Assembly: GCA_949130495.1 (NCBI GenBank)
Contig: OX422221.1
Span: forward strand, 156,419,241 to 156,483,240
Length of the DNA: 64,000 nucleotides
Source: Sambucus nigra
Taxonomy: Eukaryota > Streptophyta > Magnoliopsida > Dipsacales > Adoxaceae
Direction: 5' to 3'
The notes below the pieces were generated by a model, which was not told the origin of the DNA, did no database searches, and saw nothing but the letters and a program-made list of their open reading frames with translations. This document shows, piece after piece, positions 45,761 through 57,679 of this stretch (positions within the stretch are counted from its first letter, which is position 1; the number at the start of each line of letters is the position of its first letter). The translations under genes were made by a program, and so were the position numbers.

Positions 45761-46273
45761 ACAATGGAATTTCATCCTCGAAATTTAGATACAACTTACA
45801 CCCTCTAACTAGGATTACTACAAATCCTAAAACCTCAAGGGAAAGATACTAACCTAAAGGTTCCTAACCATACACTATGCGGCTACCGCAATCATAAAGT
45901 GACTCTTATACGTCATTTAATACCCATCCTCTAAAATGCCTCTCGGCATGGATTTTGAACCTTATATACTACTCCTATCTTAACTAGGCAGTATACCAAA
46001 CCACCTTTCCAAGGCGCCCATACACCTTCCTAACTTGTGCATATCTGCACAAACATCACGAACGTCTTACACGTAACACTCTCTCCCAATAAGGGTCGCC
46101 TTTCCTCAGTGTAATACTCATCTATGCGTCCTTCCAACCCGCGAAGTTTCAATCCTCCTAACCTCGGTGCCGCTAATTCTAGCAAACCTACATCCTAAAA
46201 ATGCTACGATCTATGCGTTACCCTACCTAAGAGAAACGAGTATCCTAATTATATCCCTAGTGCCCAAGGCCTC

Positions 46274-46388
46274 TCTCAACTCCCGACATTTGCTTGGTTT
46301 CGTGCGTGGGATGTATCGCCAAGGCGAAATCCAAACAAGGAACCCTCCCGTTACACTACTCCCTCGCGTTGTCGGTCATCGAGATGTA
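46274..46388 (-). repeat. Recurrent cassette, copy 6 (in E internal region)
   Basis: Landmarks CAACTCCCGACAT, TTCGTGCGTGGGATG, GCGAAATCCAAACAAGGAAC and GCGTTGTCGGTCATCGAG. Confidence 0.85.
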
Positions 46389-46751
46389 ACGACCTAAGGC
46401 ACACCAGCGGGACGTCCTAAATCTTACTAAACTAACCTACAAACGCATTCCTATTATCTTATCCTTCCGCCCATACAGAAGGAAACCTAACTAATCAAAG
46501 TGCCTACTCTCTGTAGGAACACTTCTTACATCACACCAATCACAGATTTGCCCCAAATTTGCCTTCTTATTAAGGCAGGGATATCATCCTCAAATCAACT
46601 TCTCTAAGTCCTACTCCACCCAACCACTTGTGGCGAGAGGACCACTTTAGTGCTTTTACATAGCACAATATTTCCATAAGTGTGCCATCATCATAGGGCT
46701 CGTAGTCTATAGTGGTTCATCCACACTATAAGACTAACCCACATCCTTGCA

Positions 46752-46905
46752 TCCCATAACAGCTCTCCACGCCCGGTGCCGTTAAGAGTCTTGTGTGGAG
46801 TGTCTCGCAAAGCGAAATCCAAACAAGGAACCCCTCCACACATTAACACTTGACTTCGTCGGTCACGGAGTCCCGTTATTTCAGACATGCAACCGGGACA
46901 ATCCT
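46752..46905 (-). repeat. Recurrent cassette, copy 7 (in E internal region)
   Basis: The longest match to the C copies, extending from CATCCCATAACAGCTCTCC to GCAACCGGGACAATCC. About 475 bp from copy 6, the same distance as between the two D copies. Confidence 0.85.
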
Positions 46906-47418
46906 ATCCCTTATCAACGAAAGGTGGTCTGAACTCCTATCTCTAACTAAGAGTCACACCACCCAGCGCTCGCACTATTTCTAAGTCCTTGCGCAAACCA
47001 GTGCTGAGCTAAATCTTACAGCTCAACAATGATCCTGTGGGCCTTAAATTTTATCTATAAGGTTGCCACATATACAAACCAAAATAAGGAAGCCTCTGCT
47101 CACCAATGTTCCATCAATCCATAATAACAAAGGTGTACTCAACCTGTATCCAGGTGAGACACCGCAACCACAATTTGTTCCCTCCAGGAACCATAGACAC
47201 GATAAACTTGGCATCATTAGCCTGCTATCGCTCCGATCAACCAAATACATCATATGTATATATACAAAATATAATCACCCGTCTCTATGGCGAGTGAAAG
47301 AAAACAAAATTTCGCTATCGCGGAAAACACACAAGCCTACATTATTATGTTATCGAGACCAAATATAGAGTTCAAATTACACACACGAGTCTAGGGCTAT
47401 TGGATACCACAACTTCAT

Positions 47419-47980
47419 CTAGCCACACCTCTTAGTAGAATTTCTTAACTCTAGGCCCCATCTGGGAACCCTAATCTTGTCCTTTATTCCTACCGGAAAA
47501 AGGACTAACGGTGTGGCTCCGTACTCCACAATACCATTTTCATCACTGGCCTTCCTGACCATGATAAGGTTGTCAACGCCATCTGACTCTATAATCTCCC
47601 TCCTTACAATCACCTTACTAATCCTCTTAACCTCTTCGTAAAAAGGAAAGTACACTTCCCGTTTCAACAAATCTCCCCATTTGGATGTCCACTCAGGGGC
47701 ACTTGAATACACCCACATTCTCCCTACAAGTGAAAATCTTCCTTATATTTTCACATCTGGGTATTTCCATACCCTGATCTAAGCAAAAGATACCGAGCCT
47801 TCTGCGTCCACTAGGTAGTGCCAATCTCACTTTGCACAACCCCAACTTTAATATATGGTCCTTGTCAAAGACCCTTTTCGAACCCTTATCTCCACGGTGT
47901 AATTCAACTTGAGCACCACTTTCTACCATAGTAGTACTTGGATGCTCATAACTACTATACTTTAGTAGTCTTTGCAACAA
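47419..47980 (-). pseudogene. Unrecognised protein remnant in the gag position of E
   Basis: Two overlapping frames (47693-47980 and 47419-47718) look like one protein of about 185 residues broken by a frame change near 47700. The first ends near TCRENVGVFKCP; the second includes EWTSKWGDLLKREVYF and ATPLVLFPVGIKDKIRVP. The composition is mixed and charged, unlike a low-complexity shadow. It lies 330 bp inside the primer site, where gag is expected. I see no capsid motif, zinc knuckle or pol motif. It could be a diverged gag or a captured host fragment; I do not know its function. Confidence 0.45.
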
Positions 47981-48289
47981 TCCTTAGAATTGGCCCCAAA
48001 GAGAGTGGCCTCTACTAAGATCCTCGTCCCCAACTTCTGTCAGTTGCCCCAGCTAAGCTCAGCCTCCTGCTGCCATCCACAAGGCCCTCCTTGGTCATCC
48101 TTCTTCGATCGGCACATGATCCTAGAACGATCACGCAAAGGATTACTATAATCTTACGCTATGATGCTATGGCAGTAGAACGAAGTCTCATAAGAGAAAT
48201 CAATAATCCTAATCCTGAGGCTCTATAATCAAATCGAGAGCAACGCTGAAAGCGTAGTACGTCCGCATAGATTCCTAAGGACACTAGAA

Positions 48290-48307
48290 CCTGATGCTCT
48301 GATACCA
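48290..48307 (-). other. Primer binding site of E
   Basis: The complement is TGGTATCAGAGCATCAGG, 2 bp from the 5' LTR. Confidence 0.92.
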
Positions 48308-48751
48308 TCTGTAACAACCCGCCTAATGGGATACCGGGCGATCACTCCTATATCAAATTATAACAGGAGTTACATATGGATCATTCTTAGCATCACTGTC
48401 GAAAATCCATTTAATTACTAATATCCTATTAGGCAAGCGTTAAAAACTTTTACTTAACTACTCTTTTTAACGATTAAAATAAAACATCCACAATTAAATG
48501 CGTAAATGAATTGAAATGAAAATGAAATAAAATAAAATAACCGAACACTCGGTTCAAATATACAACCATATCGAATAACGTGCGAAGAATAAATAAAAAT
48601 AGTTTGACCATGGGCCCGAATGTTTGTACAATACCTCCTATCTAGAGTACAAGGAATGAAACGTCTACTGAAAACCCGAAAGCATCCACAGCTGTTGCAG
48701 CAGACGTCTGACTCGAAAGAATTTCCATCCAGGCATCCCTGTGTCTGGACA

Positions 48752-48752
<1 letters not shown>

Positions 48753-48820
<68 letters not shown>
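48753..48820. repeat. TA microsatellite in E 5' LTR
   Basis: A pure run of about 68 bp; the 3' LTR copy at 42743-42775 is about 33 bp. Confidence 0.92.
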
Positions 48821-48826
<6 letters not shown>

Positions 48827-49110
48827 AAGAAAGGAGAGTAGATAAACGGGTCAGAGCCCGAATTTTGAAAATATTTTGCAAGTGCATAAACGCTTTATTT
48901 TTAGAAAAATAGTTTTATGTTTTATCTCATAATTAAATTGGTATCGCACTCCCATGAGATACCCCTCACCTCTCCTTTAGTAATGCACACCTAACGCACC
49001 CTAACACATACCCTAGTCAAGCTATCCCTGCCTAACTAGTCTATCACCCAACTACTATCTACCCCAGATAGTCCCAGTGCTAAGGGATAAACTTCCCTCC
49101 ATTCTCAACA

Positions 49111-49198
49111 CTGCACTAAGTTCGTGCGTGGGGTGTCTCGTAAAGAAAAATCCAAACAAGGAACCCCCCCCCCCCCCGATACACTACTACTTGGCAGG
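49111..49198 (-). repeat. Recurrent cassette, copy 8 (in E 5' LTR)
   Basis: The counterpart of copy 5 with a C14 run (49164-49177). Confidence 0.85.
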
Positions 49199-50817
49199 GT
49201 TAATGGTAGAGATCCATTAGGCCCGTAGCACGCAACAAATGTATAAATACATATATATATATATACATCAACAATATGCATCCGGATAATATCTCCCGGA
49301 CTGAGGTTTACGTAATAAACTATATAATACACATCCGGATCTACCTCCCCGACTGAGGTGTATTCTATACTCATATAAAAACCTTCCATTTCGCTTCTCA
49401 TATCCAGGAAATGTATTTAAAAGCCAATTCATTAGCATGAATTGCTTTACCATATCATGTACTTTTAAAAGCCAAATTTATTATTATAAAAATGCTTTTC
49501 CTTTATATATCTTCCCATTTCCCTTTTTATACTCAGGAAATGTACCCAAATCCATTTTCATTTGCATGAAAATGCTTTGATCAAATCATATGCTTCCACA
49601 TCCCTTCTTCCATCCGGGAGTGTTACCGAAGCCAAACCTTTATCCCATTTCCCTTTTTATACTCAGGAAATGTAAATATAAAGACAATTCATTATCATGA
49701 ATTGCTTTAATAAATCTAAGACCTCCCCTCCAGGTTTTCCCACTGGACGCACCCCTAAATGGCTATCATATTCCAGGGCCTATCTATACAAGACAACCTA
49801 GGAACCTACCAACATCGGGAAGCGGCCATATTGCTTGCGGGAAAGTCAGGACCACACCCGGAATCCCCTAACCAGCGCAGTAATACAAATGCCCATATGG
49901 CCTAGGGACTATATCCACCCTGCTCAATAGCCAGGGGGCTTCACCACAACGCACACAACTTCCCTTATGATAGCGATTTAGGGAGGTGTGTAATCCATAT
50001 TTTATCAATTATGAAAAACATTTCTCTTTCCATTTTGAAAATATTCATTTTTATATTATCAAAATCATTTCCATCATAACATATATATATATGTATATAT
50101 ATATATATACCTAAAGCACACAGTATATACATATCCTATATATTCCTCCTAGAATATATAACTGGCCATAATGACCTATATCATCTAACGATGACCATAA
50201 TCCCAAAGATTCCCTCCACGAATCATAATCATGCATTCATATAAGCATGATACTAAACCCAAAGTATTTCTTACTTTAATAATCACTATATATCTCAACC
50301 CAATCTAAGGATTTATTGGATATCTCCAATGATACCCTTCACTCTTAGTGAAATCAACAAATATCTATATTCCGAAATTATACAAATTATCTCCTAGGAT
50401 ATACTTAATGATAATCGATATAATTATGCTTTCTATAAGCATAATTATATAGGCATGTATGCCTACGAGAATTATCCTCGGGATTTATCTCACCCGAACA
50501 ACCTTAAATTCAACGAGTTAAGGATTTCATTTCCTTGAACCCCCAGACTACACCTAGTCCAATTAATCATTTAGAAGTCCCCGATTTAATTAGGAACCCT
50601 AATCCATCAATTCCAGGAAATATTCTATTTTCCTCAAAAATATAGATTAAGGGTTATATACTTAAAACCCTTACTTTACCCTCCTAAATTGCCTTAATTT
50701 ATGGACCATAAAGTCCTAAAAGGTCCTTTAGGTTATCACCTAATTAACCTCAAATCAAGATGAAATGGAATCTATCCCATCCAAATCACCCTAAGAAAAT
50801 TATCCACTTTCAGCAGG

Positions 50818-50895
50818 GGTCGATCGATCGACCCATGGCCGTCGATCGATCGAAGGCTTCGATCGATCGAAACCCCATGATCGATCAATCGATCA
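50818..50895. repeat. Four TCGA-core palindromes in E 5' LTR
   Basis: Same words and spacing as 44779-44854; the last word has one extra change (GATCGATCAATCGATC). Confidence 0.88.
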
Positions 50896-51362
50896 AGTTG
50901 GGCAGCTTCTTCTCCCTGAAGCTGTTTCGGCCATGGAAGCTTTCCCCAAGCTTCCATCTCCTCACCCAACGGCCTACAACTTCTACCAGCAACAAATACA
51001 CTTATAATACGGGTCCTAAACATCCTAGAACCCGGAATCACCAAATATTTTTGGTTAATTACTAAATTTCACCAATTTACAAATTTTAGGGGTTTATTCG
51101 TTTTATCTCCCGAAAACCCGTTTTATCCATGAATACCCAACCCAAAATCATTAGGGTTTGTTATACCAACAATGATATGAGATATTTATGCTCAAAAATA
51201 AATAAAGCAAGTAAACACTTGCCTCGTGGATAAAATCCGACGTCCTCGAGCCGAATCCCGCGGAGGCCGACCAGAATCTCCCCCTTTTCCTCTTTTCTTC
51301 CCTCTTTCTCTCTTCCCTCTCTTCTTTCTTCTTTCTCTTCTTTTTTCTCCCCCTCTCCCTCC

Positions 51363-51369
51363 TTTTATA
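51363..51369 (-). promoter_or_regulatory. TATA box of E, 5' LTR copy
   Basis: The complement is TATAAAA, about 405 bp from the LTR start in element sense, followed by a GA-rich leader (51280-51362). This copy would drive E. Confidence 0.6.
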
Positions 51370-51774
51370 ATGATAAAAGCGTTAAATCCCTTAATACCCC
51401 CGAAACGACTCGTTTGCTCATTTACGAGCCTATTTAACTCCAAAATTACCCGGAACTTAATTTCGACAATCGGACACTCTTTTCCGACTATCTCGAACGT
51501 TCCGAGACTCATGGCGCAGTCGATATTTCCATTCGAGGTACTTGACCACAAATCACAATTCTAACCCAAAATCTTACCTCTTTTGTCGCTATACTCCACG
51601 GCAACATATAAATAAAATATTTCGACCTACATAGTCCCAAAATAATTTATAACACCCTTCGAAAATCATTAAATCCTCGAAAATCCCAAAAATCACTATT
51701 TCGAGAAATTCTCTAAATTCCAAATTATACTTAATTATGGGATTTAATCATCTCCAAAAGGGCGGGTTATTAAA

Positions 51775-53309
51775 GTAACTTACTATTATTGTCAAATATT
51801 AGCACTTATAGAATTAAAAGGAAGTAAATATTTAAAAGTGTTTCCAATAAAGTAAAATATTACTCCAAGTGTAAAAAGGTGTTAAAGGGTTAAAAACACT
51901 TAAGAAGTTGGTGTGAGTAACTTAACAGTGTTTTGGGGCAAAATTAACATTTGTGAAAATGGAGTAAAAAGTGCTTTTGGAAACAAATGGTAAAATGGTA
52001 ATTTTACTTAAAGAGAAACATATTTATGAAATAAAAATATTGGGAATGGCGTTACACAATTGGTCTTAATCGAATTTGATTTTTGGAATGAAAATAAAAG
52101 TTAAGGTGTAATGGACATTAAAGGGTAAATTTTCAAAGTGTAACATAAATTCAGGCGGTAAAGTCTCGAGTTTTGGCTTCAGTTGGTAAAAAGGAAAGGA
52201 AAAATGTGGACATTTTTAGAATGTTAAATAACATTAAAGGTACTCTGATGACATCGGGATAAAGCAAGAAGGGCCTGAATCCCTTGGATGAAAATTCCTA
52301 AATAACTTCCAGAGAATATGGTGCGCATAATCGTTAGTGTGGAGCCCGTGTAAGTATGCAGTATTGGAAGATTCCGAGAAAAGTAAAATAAAATATGAAA
52401 CATATAAAGAACTGGGTTGTGTGGTAAATATGTTAATACAACCTAACTTTAATGAATGTAATAAATATTCCAGTGAAGGTTAAATGGACAAGTTAATGTG
52501 TAAATCTACTAATGTCCATAAGATAAGGAAAAAGGTTAAAGAAAGTGGGTAGTTGGGTTGTTAAGAAACACAAGAATGTGTTGTAAAAAGTATTTTTCAA
52601 AGATTAAATAAGTATCTTCTAAGACGGTGAATGCTTGTGTTGAAATCACGATTTTTAATAAAAAAAAAACTAAAGTGCATTGAAATGAATGAAGGGGTTA
52701 AATTCCAGTAATGGAATCGGTTCGAATAAATCAAGTGTAATGGTTTCAAGTGTTGAATCGGGTGTGTTAAATAAAGTGAGAAATGCGAAGTATGACGAAA
52801 GAAAATCATTACTAGATTAAGGTAAATTAATCCGGATAAGTAATATTCTTCGAAAGTAAAATAGTTAATACATTGGGTGTATATTTTAAAAGGTATACGT
52901 ATATATATACATATATATTATGAATGCATGTGGTTTTGGTGTGTGAGTATTGCTTTCGGTCGTTCGTTTATATACTATTTGTATAAATCCCACTAGGTAT
53001 AAGCTCACATCCCCACTTTGTTATTGAAGGTTAGGAGCGGTGCGGTATTTTGAGGGAGTTTTACAAGTAAGTATATTTTATTTGTAATGCGTTAGTAGCT
53101 CTGTTTACTTGGACTTCGGGGTGCTCCCCAAGGGCCCCTAGCGTAGTTTATTTTGAAACTAGAATTTCATGCTAAAAACTGAAATGTTAACTAAAGTAAA
53201 TCTGGACTAGCAACATTATATAGGTTGTTCCATTGTACTTCACACCTAATTCTCAGGTCGAACAGGGTTTGCTCACGGGTAACCCATAAATCAGGGTCGG
53301 GGCGTTGCA
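51775..53309 (+). repeat. 3' LTR of B, last piece
   Basis: It opens with GTAAC and matches about 22435-23982 of the 5' LTR, ending GGGGCGTTGCA. Confidence 0.85.
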
Positions 53310-53314
53310 CGCTA
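53310..53314. repeat. Right target site duplication of B
   Basis: CGCTA, identical to 20794-20798. Confidence 0.85.
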
Positions 53315-56300
53315 CAATTGCATCCCTAAATACATATTTTCCAGTAAATATTTGTCAACCATCGACAATTAATTAACTTATTTTTAACATGTGAATATAT
53401 CAATCCAACTTAGAATGGAAGTACTACATTAAGGACTAGGAAATACCATAATATTGAATATTTTATACTAGGTATCCCGTTGTTGGCACTCGTAAATATG
53501 TCCCTTCTGTTTAAACTGCATTGGCATTGATCCCAAGTTGTGTTGGTTATATAAGCACTATAACGAACAAAACTCTTGAATCCCAAGCCTCGTAATACAT
53601 CTCTCGGCATATTATTTCTTAGGGATGCCTTCATCTATAGTCTAAACCCTCCTTTGCCATCACCTCAAACCAGTAAGGTCCTCAGACATTCACACATGTC
53701 ATATTTGAACAGGTTTAAAAGCAAACAAAATAGGCTTTTATACCATGTCCTCTTATGCATGTAAGTGGACCATCGATTCCCGCTCTTGAAAACAATCCTT
53801 GCAAATACGTCTCTTAATAATTTTTCACAATATCTTTGCATCCGTATCTCACATTACTTTTATATCCCTTCTCACCTTTAACGAGATATACAACAATCTC
53901 AATCTGTGACTTCATGTGAATACACATGCATAGTTTTAACATCATCCCATTACACAAGCCGAGCTATCTTTCACACATACACATATTTATGACCACCCGT
54001 TACCTAAACACACACAAGAACCCTCGTGTACCCACACCGATTTAAGTGGCGTTCCTACACTTCTTAATTACATATGTTTCATACCTAAGCACTTTTATAC
54101 ACTTTAAGAAACTCTTAAACTAAAATCTATATTCATGTTTCAAAAATAAACTAAAAAGTAATCAAAGAATTTAAGGGAGATACTAATCATATAATTAAGG
54201 AATGATAAAGAACAAGTAAGGTACCTAATAACTTTCCCAATGATCACACTTTTCTCGAATCTTACAGCAAGAATCTCTAGACCACCTAAAGACCTAAATC
54301 TGCCTTAGGATTATCCCAAAAGGTCTATTTTGAATATTTTATTTTATATATAAAACAAAATTGCAAATTTCAGCAATCAACAACCCCTATCACAAAATAC
54401 ATCTAGGCTCAGGAATAAATGATGGGCATGTAACAAAAACATGATAGTCTGTTTAATAGCTTCCAGCGACAATCATTGAACCAGTGAATCGATAAACCCA
54501 ACCTTGAATAGAACTGGAGGACCAAGAGAAAAGAAATATCGTGTCCATCTAGGGATCACGATGAACGAACAAAAGTGTTGATCGCAGTATCCCGCTTATT
54601 GGGATATATTCATAAAATGATGTTTAAAATCATTATTAATTATTAATAATATATTTTTATTCATTTTAAAATTATAATAAATATTGTGAGAATGATTTTA
54701 TATATGTTTATTTATATTATTTTATTTTCATATATCGATAAATAGAGCTTAGATGGAATTTCGGTGAGTCGACTTCGGGTTAATCACGAGAAGATTCGAA
54801 TTCTAATTGTTGCACTATTGAAATTTTCACTACCTATATAGGGCATTGACATCCTATTGGAATGGTTTTAATGCAAATCTAGTAGTTTATATCAAACAAG
54901 GGTAACTTGTACAATGGTTTGAGAATTTATACGATGGTTCAATAATTCATTACAATCGGTACATCCCATGAATGTATTGAACATGACCACCCATAAGATT
55001 GAGACTAAGGGATCTGTTTATTAGAATCGCAATATCTCAAACTATTTGCAAATGGTTCACTAATTCTTAATCTCAATAAGTATGAGTATTAAAATGCTTG
55101 TGTGATTTTTGCTTTCATTACTATGGGTGTGACTAATTTTAGGTTGAATCAATGATCTATGCATAATGGGTGACAGTTATAAGTAGGTCTACGATCTTAA
55201 TTCGAAGGAATACACATTTTGGGATACCTTATATTACGATATCCCCTTGATACTTGTAAGACCTATTTCCACTAATAAACTTGATTAGTGGACTAATTAT
55301 ACTTCGATGTACTAGCAAAATAATTTAATTCTAAGAATCAAGGAATTGATTATAAGTTGGTTAAATTCAATTTAAGAAAAATTGATTTGACCAAATGGGT
55401 ATCAAAAGCTTAATAAGGGAAAAGACAGTACGTACCATTATCAATTTTGCAAATAAGACCTCATTACATCTGGTTGCAAACTGAGATAATTAAATTGGAT
55501 TACAATCATAATTATTTATTTGAATTAATTATAGTTAAATAAATAACAAAAATAAAATTATTGTAAATTTAATTTGGAATTTATGATTATTTATTAGGAG
55601 CTAATTTAATTATTTGGGTTGGGAACCTAGTGTAATCCAAATTCCTAAATAGGTAGGCCAATACTCTCTAGAAATCCAATTTGGTTCAAGCTCACCTTTT
55701 GTACTTGTATATAAAAGTGTAAGAAGGGGTCTTAATAAATTGTTATTCATCATTATGGTTTGAGAGTGGTGAGAGAAATTACTAATAACATTTTTAGTGA
55801 TGTAGGATAGAGAGGGACCACTATATCTCAAGTTTTAGCAAAGGTTTTCATCTCAAAAGGTGTCCACCCACATACCCGACTTTAGGAGGACCACAGATTA
55901 GAAGATCCTAACATTCATAAGGTTTAGGAAAGATTTTTTATATCCCAAAAAAAAGGCAGCCCTAGATACAACAAATGCATTTCTCCCCATCGTATTTAAC
56001 CAGATTCACAAAGGTATTGTGTTATAAACCCTAGGTTTGTTCTTCAAACCTATTTTTTGATGTTACCTCTTTCATATGATTGATTAATCAAAGTTCTATG
56101 TCTGAAATTTACTATTCTGCATATATAGATCCTCAACAATTCTTCTCAATGACTTTTGTTTATATTATTCATCCATTAGAAGGCCCTATATTGTCCAAAT
56201 AAGAAAACCAAAGTTTTGCATATTGTGAAGTTTTGTATATTGTTATATGTTTTTGTACTAAAAGGGTTTTGTAGAGATTCTTTATGTATATCCCTTAGAT

Positions 56301-57286
56301 CATGGTCGTATAATAATGTTTCTATGTGATTGGAAACTACAGTGGTTTAAGATATTTTTCACCTCTTGATTCGTTATGGTTATAATAATTTAGTTTTGAG
56401 TTATTTCAGATCATTGTATTTGGAGGCATTTAGGAGGTGATATAGTCTTGTTATCCAATTATAATATGTATTATGCTTGGTTTAACTGTTTAGTAAAGTT
56501 TTATGGAGGTTCATCAAGTTTGGGTTGGTTATGGATTTTTTCATACACATCCGAACAAACATAGGCCCGACCCTACCCCCCGACAAAAACCTCGTCATTT
56601 ATCGTTTAAAAGTGGTTTCCGATGGTGTTTTTATGATGGTTGTTCCTATTTTTTTTCCTCTCCACGGAGGATGATATTTTAGTGTTCAAGACCATCAAGA
56701 AATCTGTGTTTTGGTAAAGTCTAATTTAAATTGAACTCTTTCACATAATCAAGGCTTTTACAACAAGGACTCTCGGACTTGGAGAGTTTTACTTCAGAAG
56801 AAATCTGGGTCATGATGGAAAGGGAGTTTATGTGTTTTTATTATTTTACTGCATTTATTTGTTTGATTGTGTATGTCTAATTATTTTATTATAATGCATA
56901 ATTATTGGGCTACTTAATTGGATAATTAGTAACACCCAATTTTTTAAACACTTGGATTTTTATATAGAGACCGACCTAGATCAAAGATTTTCTCCAAAAA
57001 ATTATGTCTAATTTATTATTTTATAAATTGAATTAAATAGGGGTAATTAAATTGTAAGGCTTGAATTAAATTGACAACTTCATGTTTTATTTAATTTTGG
57101 AAAAATAAAGTTATTATTTTATTTCAATAAAATTAAAATGTGAGATCAAGATATTTAATTCGTACAAGTAAATTTGGAAATTGCTAAGGATTTAAATTCA
57201 ATCTTTTGGAATTGTATAAATATTTTCTTAAAACCCTCAAGTTTTTCCAAAAACTAAGTATGAGAGGGGTTTCAACATAAACCACT
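53315..57286. other. AT-rich DNA without a recognised gene
   Basis: The first 1.3 kb continues the DNA interrupted by B. From about 54585 the sequence (GGGATATATTCATAAAATG onward), with a TATA-like GTATATAAAAG at 55706-55716 and a GAGAGTGGTGAGAG tract after it, could be LTR or leader of the copia element whose gag starts at about 61030. I could not prove this because no second LTR lies in the window. Confidence 0.4.
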
Positions 57287-57460
57287 TGTAACACCCGCCC
57301 TCGTGGTTTTAACCGTAGCCAAAAAATTTGGTAACTTGGTGTAATCCAATTGACTTTTAGACTTTGGAAGATGAATTTTGGGTCAAAGTTGATAATATAG
57401 TGGCCTGGGTGCACTTGCATAGATTTTGAATGACCCGAAATTCAATTTGGGAAAATGAGG

Positions 57461-57679
57461 GTCGTTCGAATGACATGAGGACTCGTTCGAATGAAATTCA
57501 AATCTCAATCTTCATACAACCTTCTAACGATCCACCTCTGTTTGGAAACCTAATCTCGTTAGAACCTCGTTCTAAGTACGTTCTAATGAGATTTGGTTCT
57601 TATTGGTGCGAGTTACAGTTTTGTTCAAACGATATGGTAGTTCTCATTCAAATGAGATCCATTCTCGTTCGAATGAGAT
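57461..57679. repeat. Palindromic word cluster in F
   Basis: GTCGTTCGAATGAC (57461-57474), CTCGTTCGAATGAA (57482-57495), CTCATTCAAATGAGAT (57642-57657) and CTCGTTCGAATGAGAT (57664-57679), with weaker ones between. Confidence 0.8.

Larger units (their letters stand above)
45761..47418. other. E internal region, non-coding part
   Basis: About 1.66 kb without any recognised domain. It holds two cassette copies (46274-46388 and 46752-46905). Open frames are short and show no known motifs. Confidence 0.55.
42294..51774 (-). mobile_element. Complete LTR element E with almost no coding capacity
   Basis: 3' LTR 42294-45747, polypurine tract 45748-45760, internal region to 48309, primer site 48290-48307, 5' LTR 48310-51774. 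The perfect GTAAC duplication and inverted order of primer site and tract show minus-strand insertion in B. The LTRs (3.45 kb each) exceed the 2.56 kb internal region, in which no Gag or Pol motif was found; this is the build of a LARD-type non-autonomous element. The LTRs share a core zone with A and D, so a chromovirus relative probably supplied the proteins. Confidence 0.88.
48310..51774 (-). repeat. 5' LTR of E
   Basis: 3465 bp. Its left end is TGTAACAACCC; the right end is GGTTATTAAA where the other LTR has GGTTATTACA, a single change in the terminal CA. The TA run near 48753-48820 is about twice as long as in the 3' LTR. Confidence 0.9.
20799..53309 (+). mobile_element. Complete LTR element B with three elements nested in its 3' LTR
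   Basis: 5' LTR 20799-23982, primer site at 23985, internal region 23983-27339, polypurine tract 27327-27339. The 3' LTR is split into 27340-27655, 31347-31404, 41035-42293 and 51775-53309 by insertions C, D and E. The pieces add up to about 3.15 kb once the duplicated target bases are removed, against 3184 bp for the 5' LTR. The perfect 5 bp duplication CGCTA flanks the whole. The two LTRs differ at many sites, so B is older than its guests. The internal region (3.36 kb) shows no clear gag or pol. Confidence 0.9.

Noticed and set aside
48620..48820. Open frame with a long Ile/Tyr repeat
   Set aside because: It is a translation of the TA microsatellite.
53410..53764. Short open frames on both strands after B
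   Set aside because: Small, overlapping, without motifs, and in AT-rich repeat DNA; no support as host genes.
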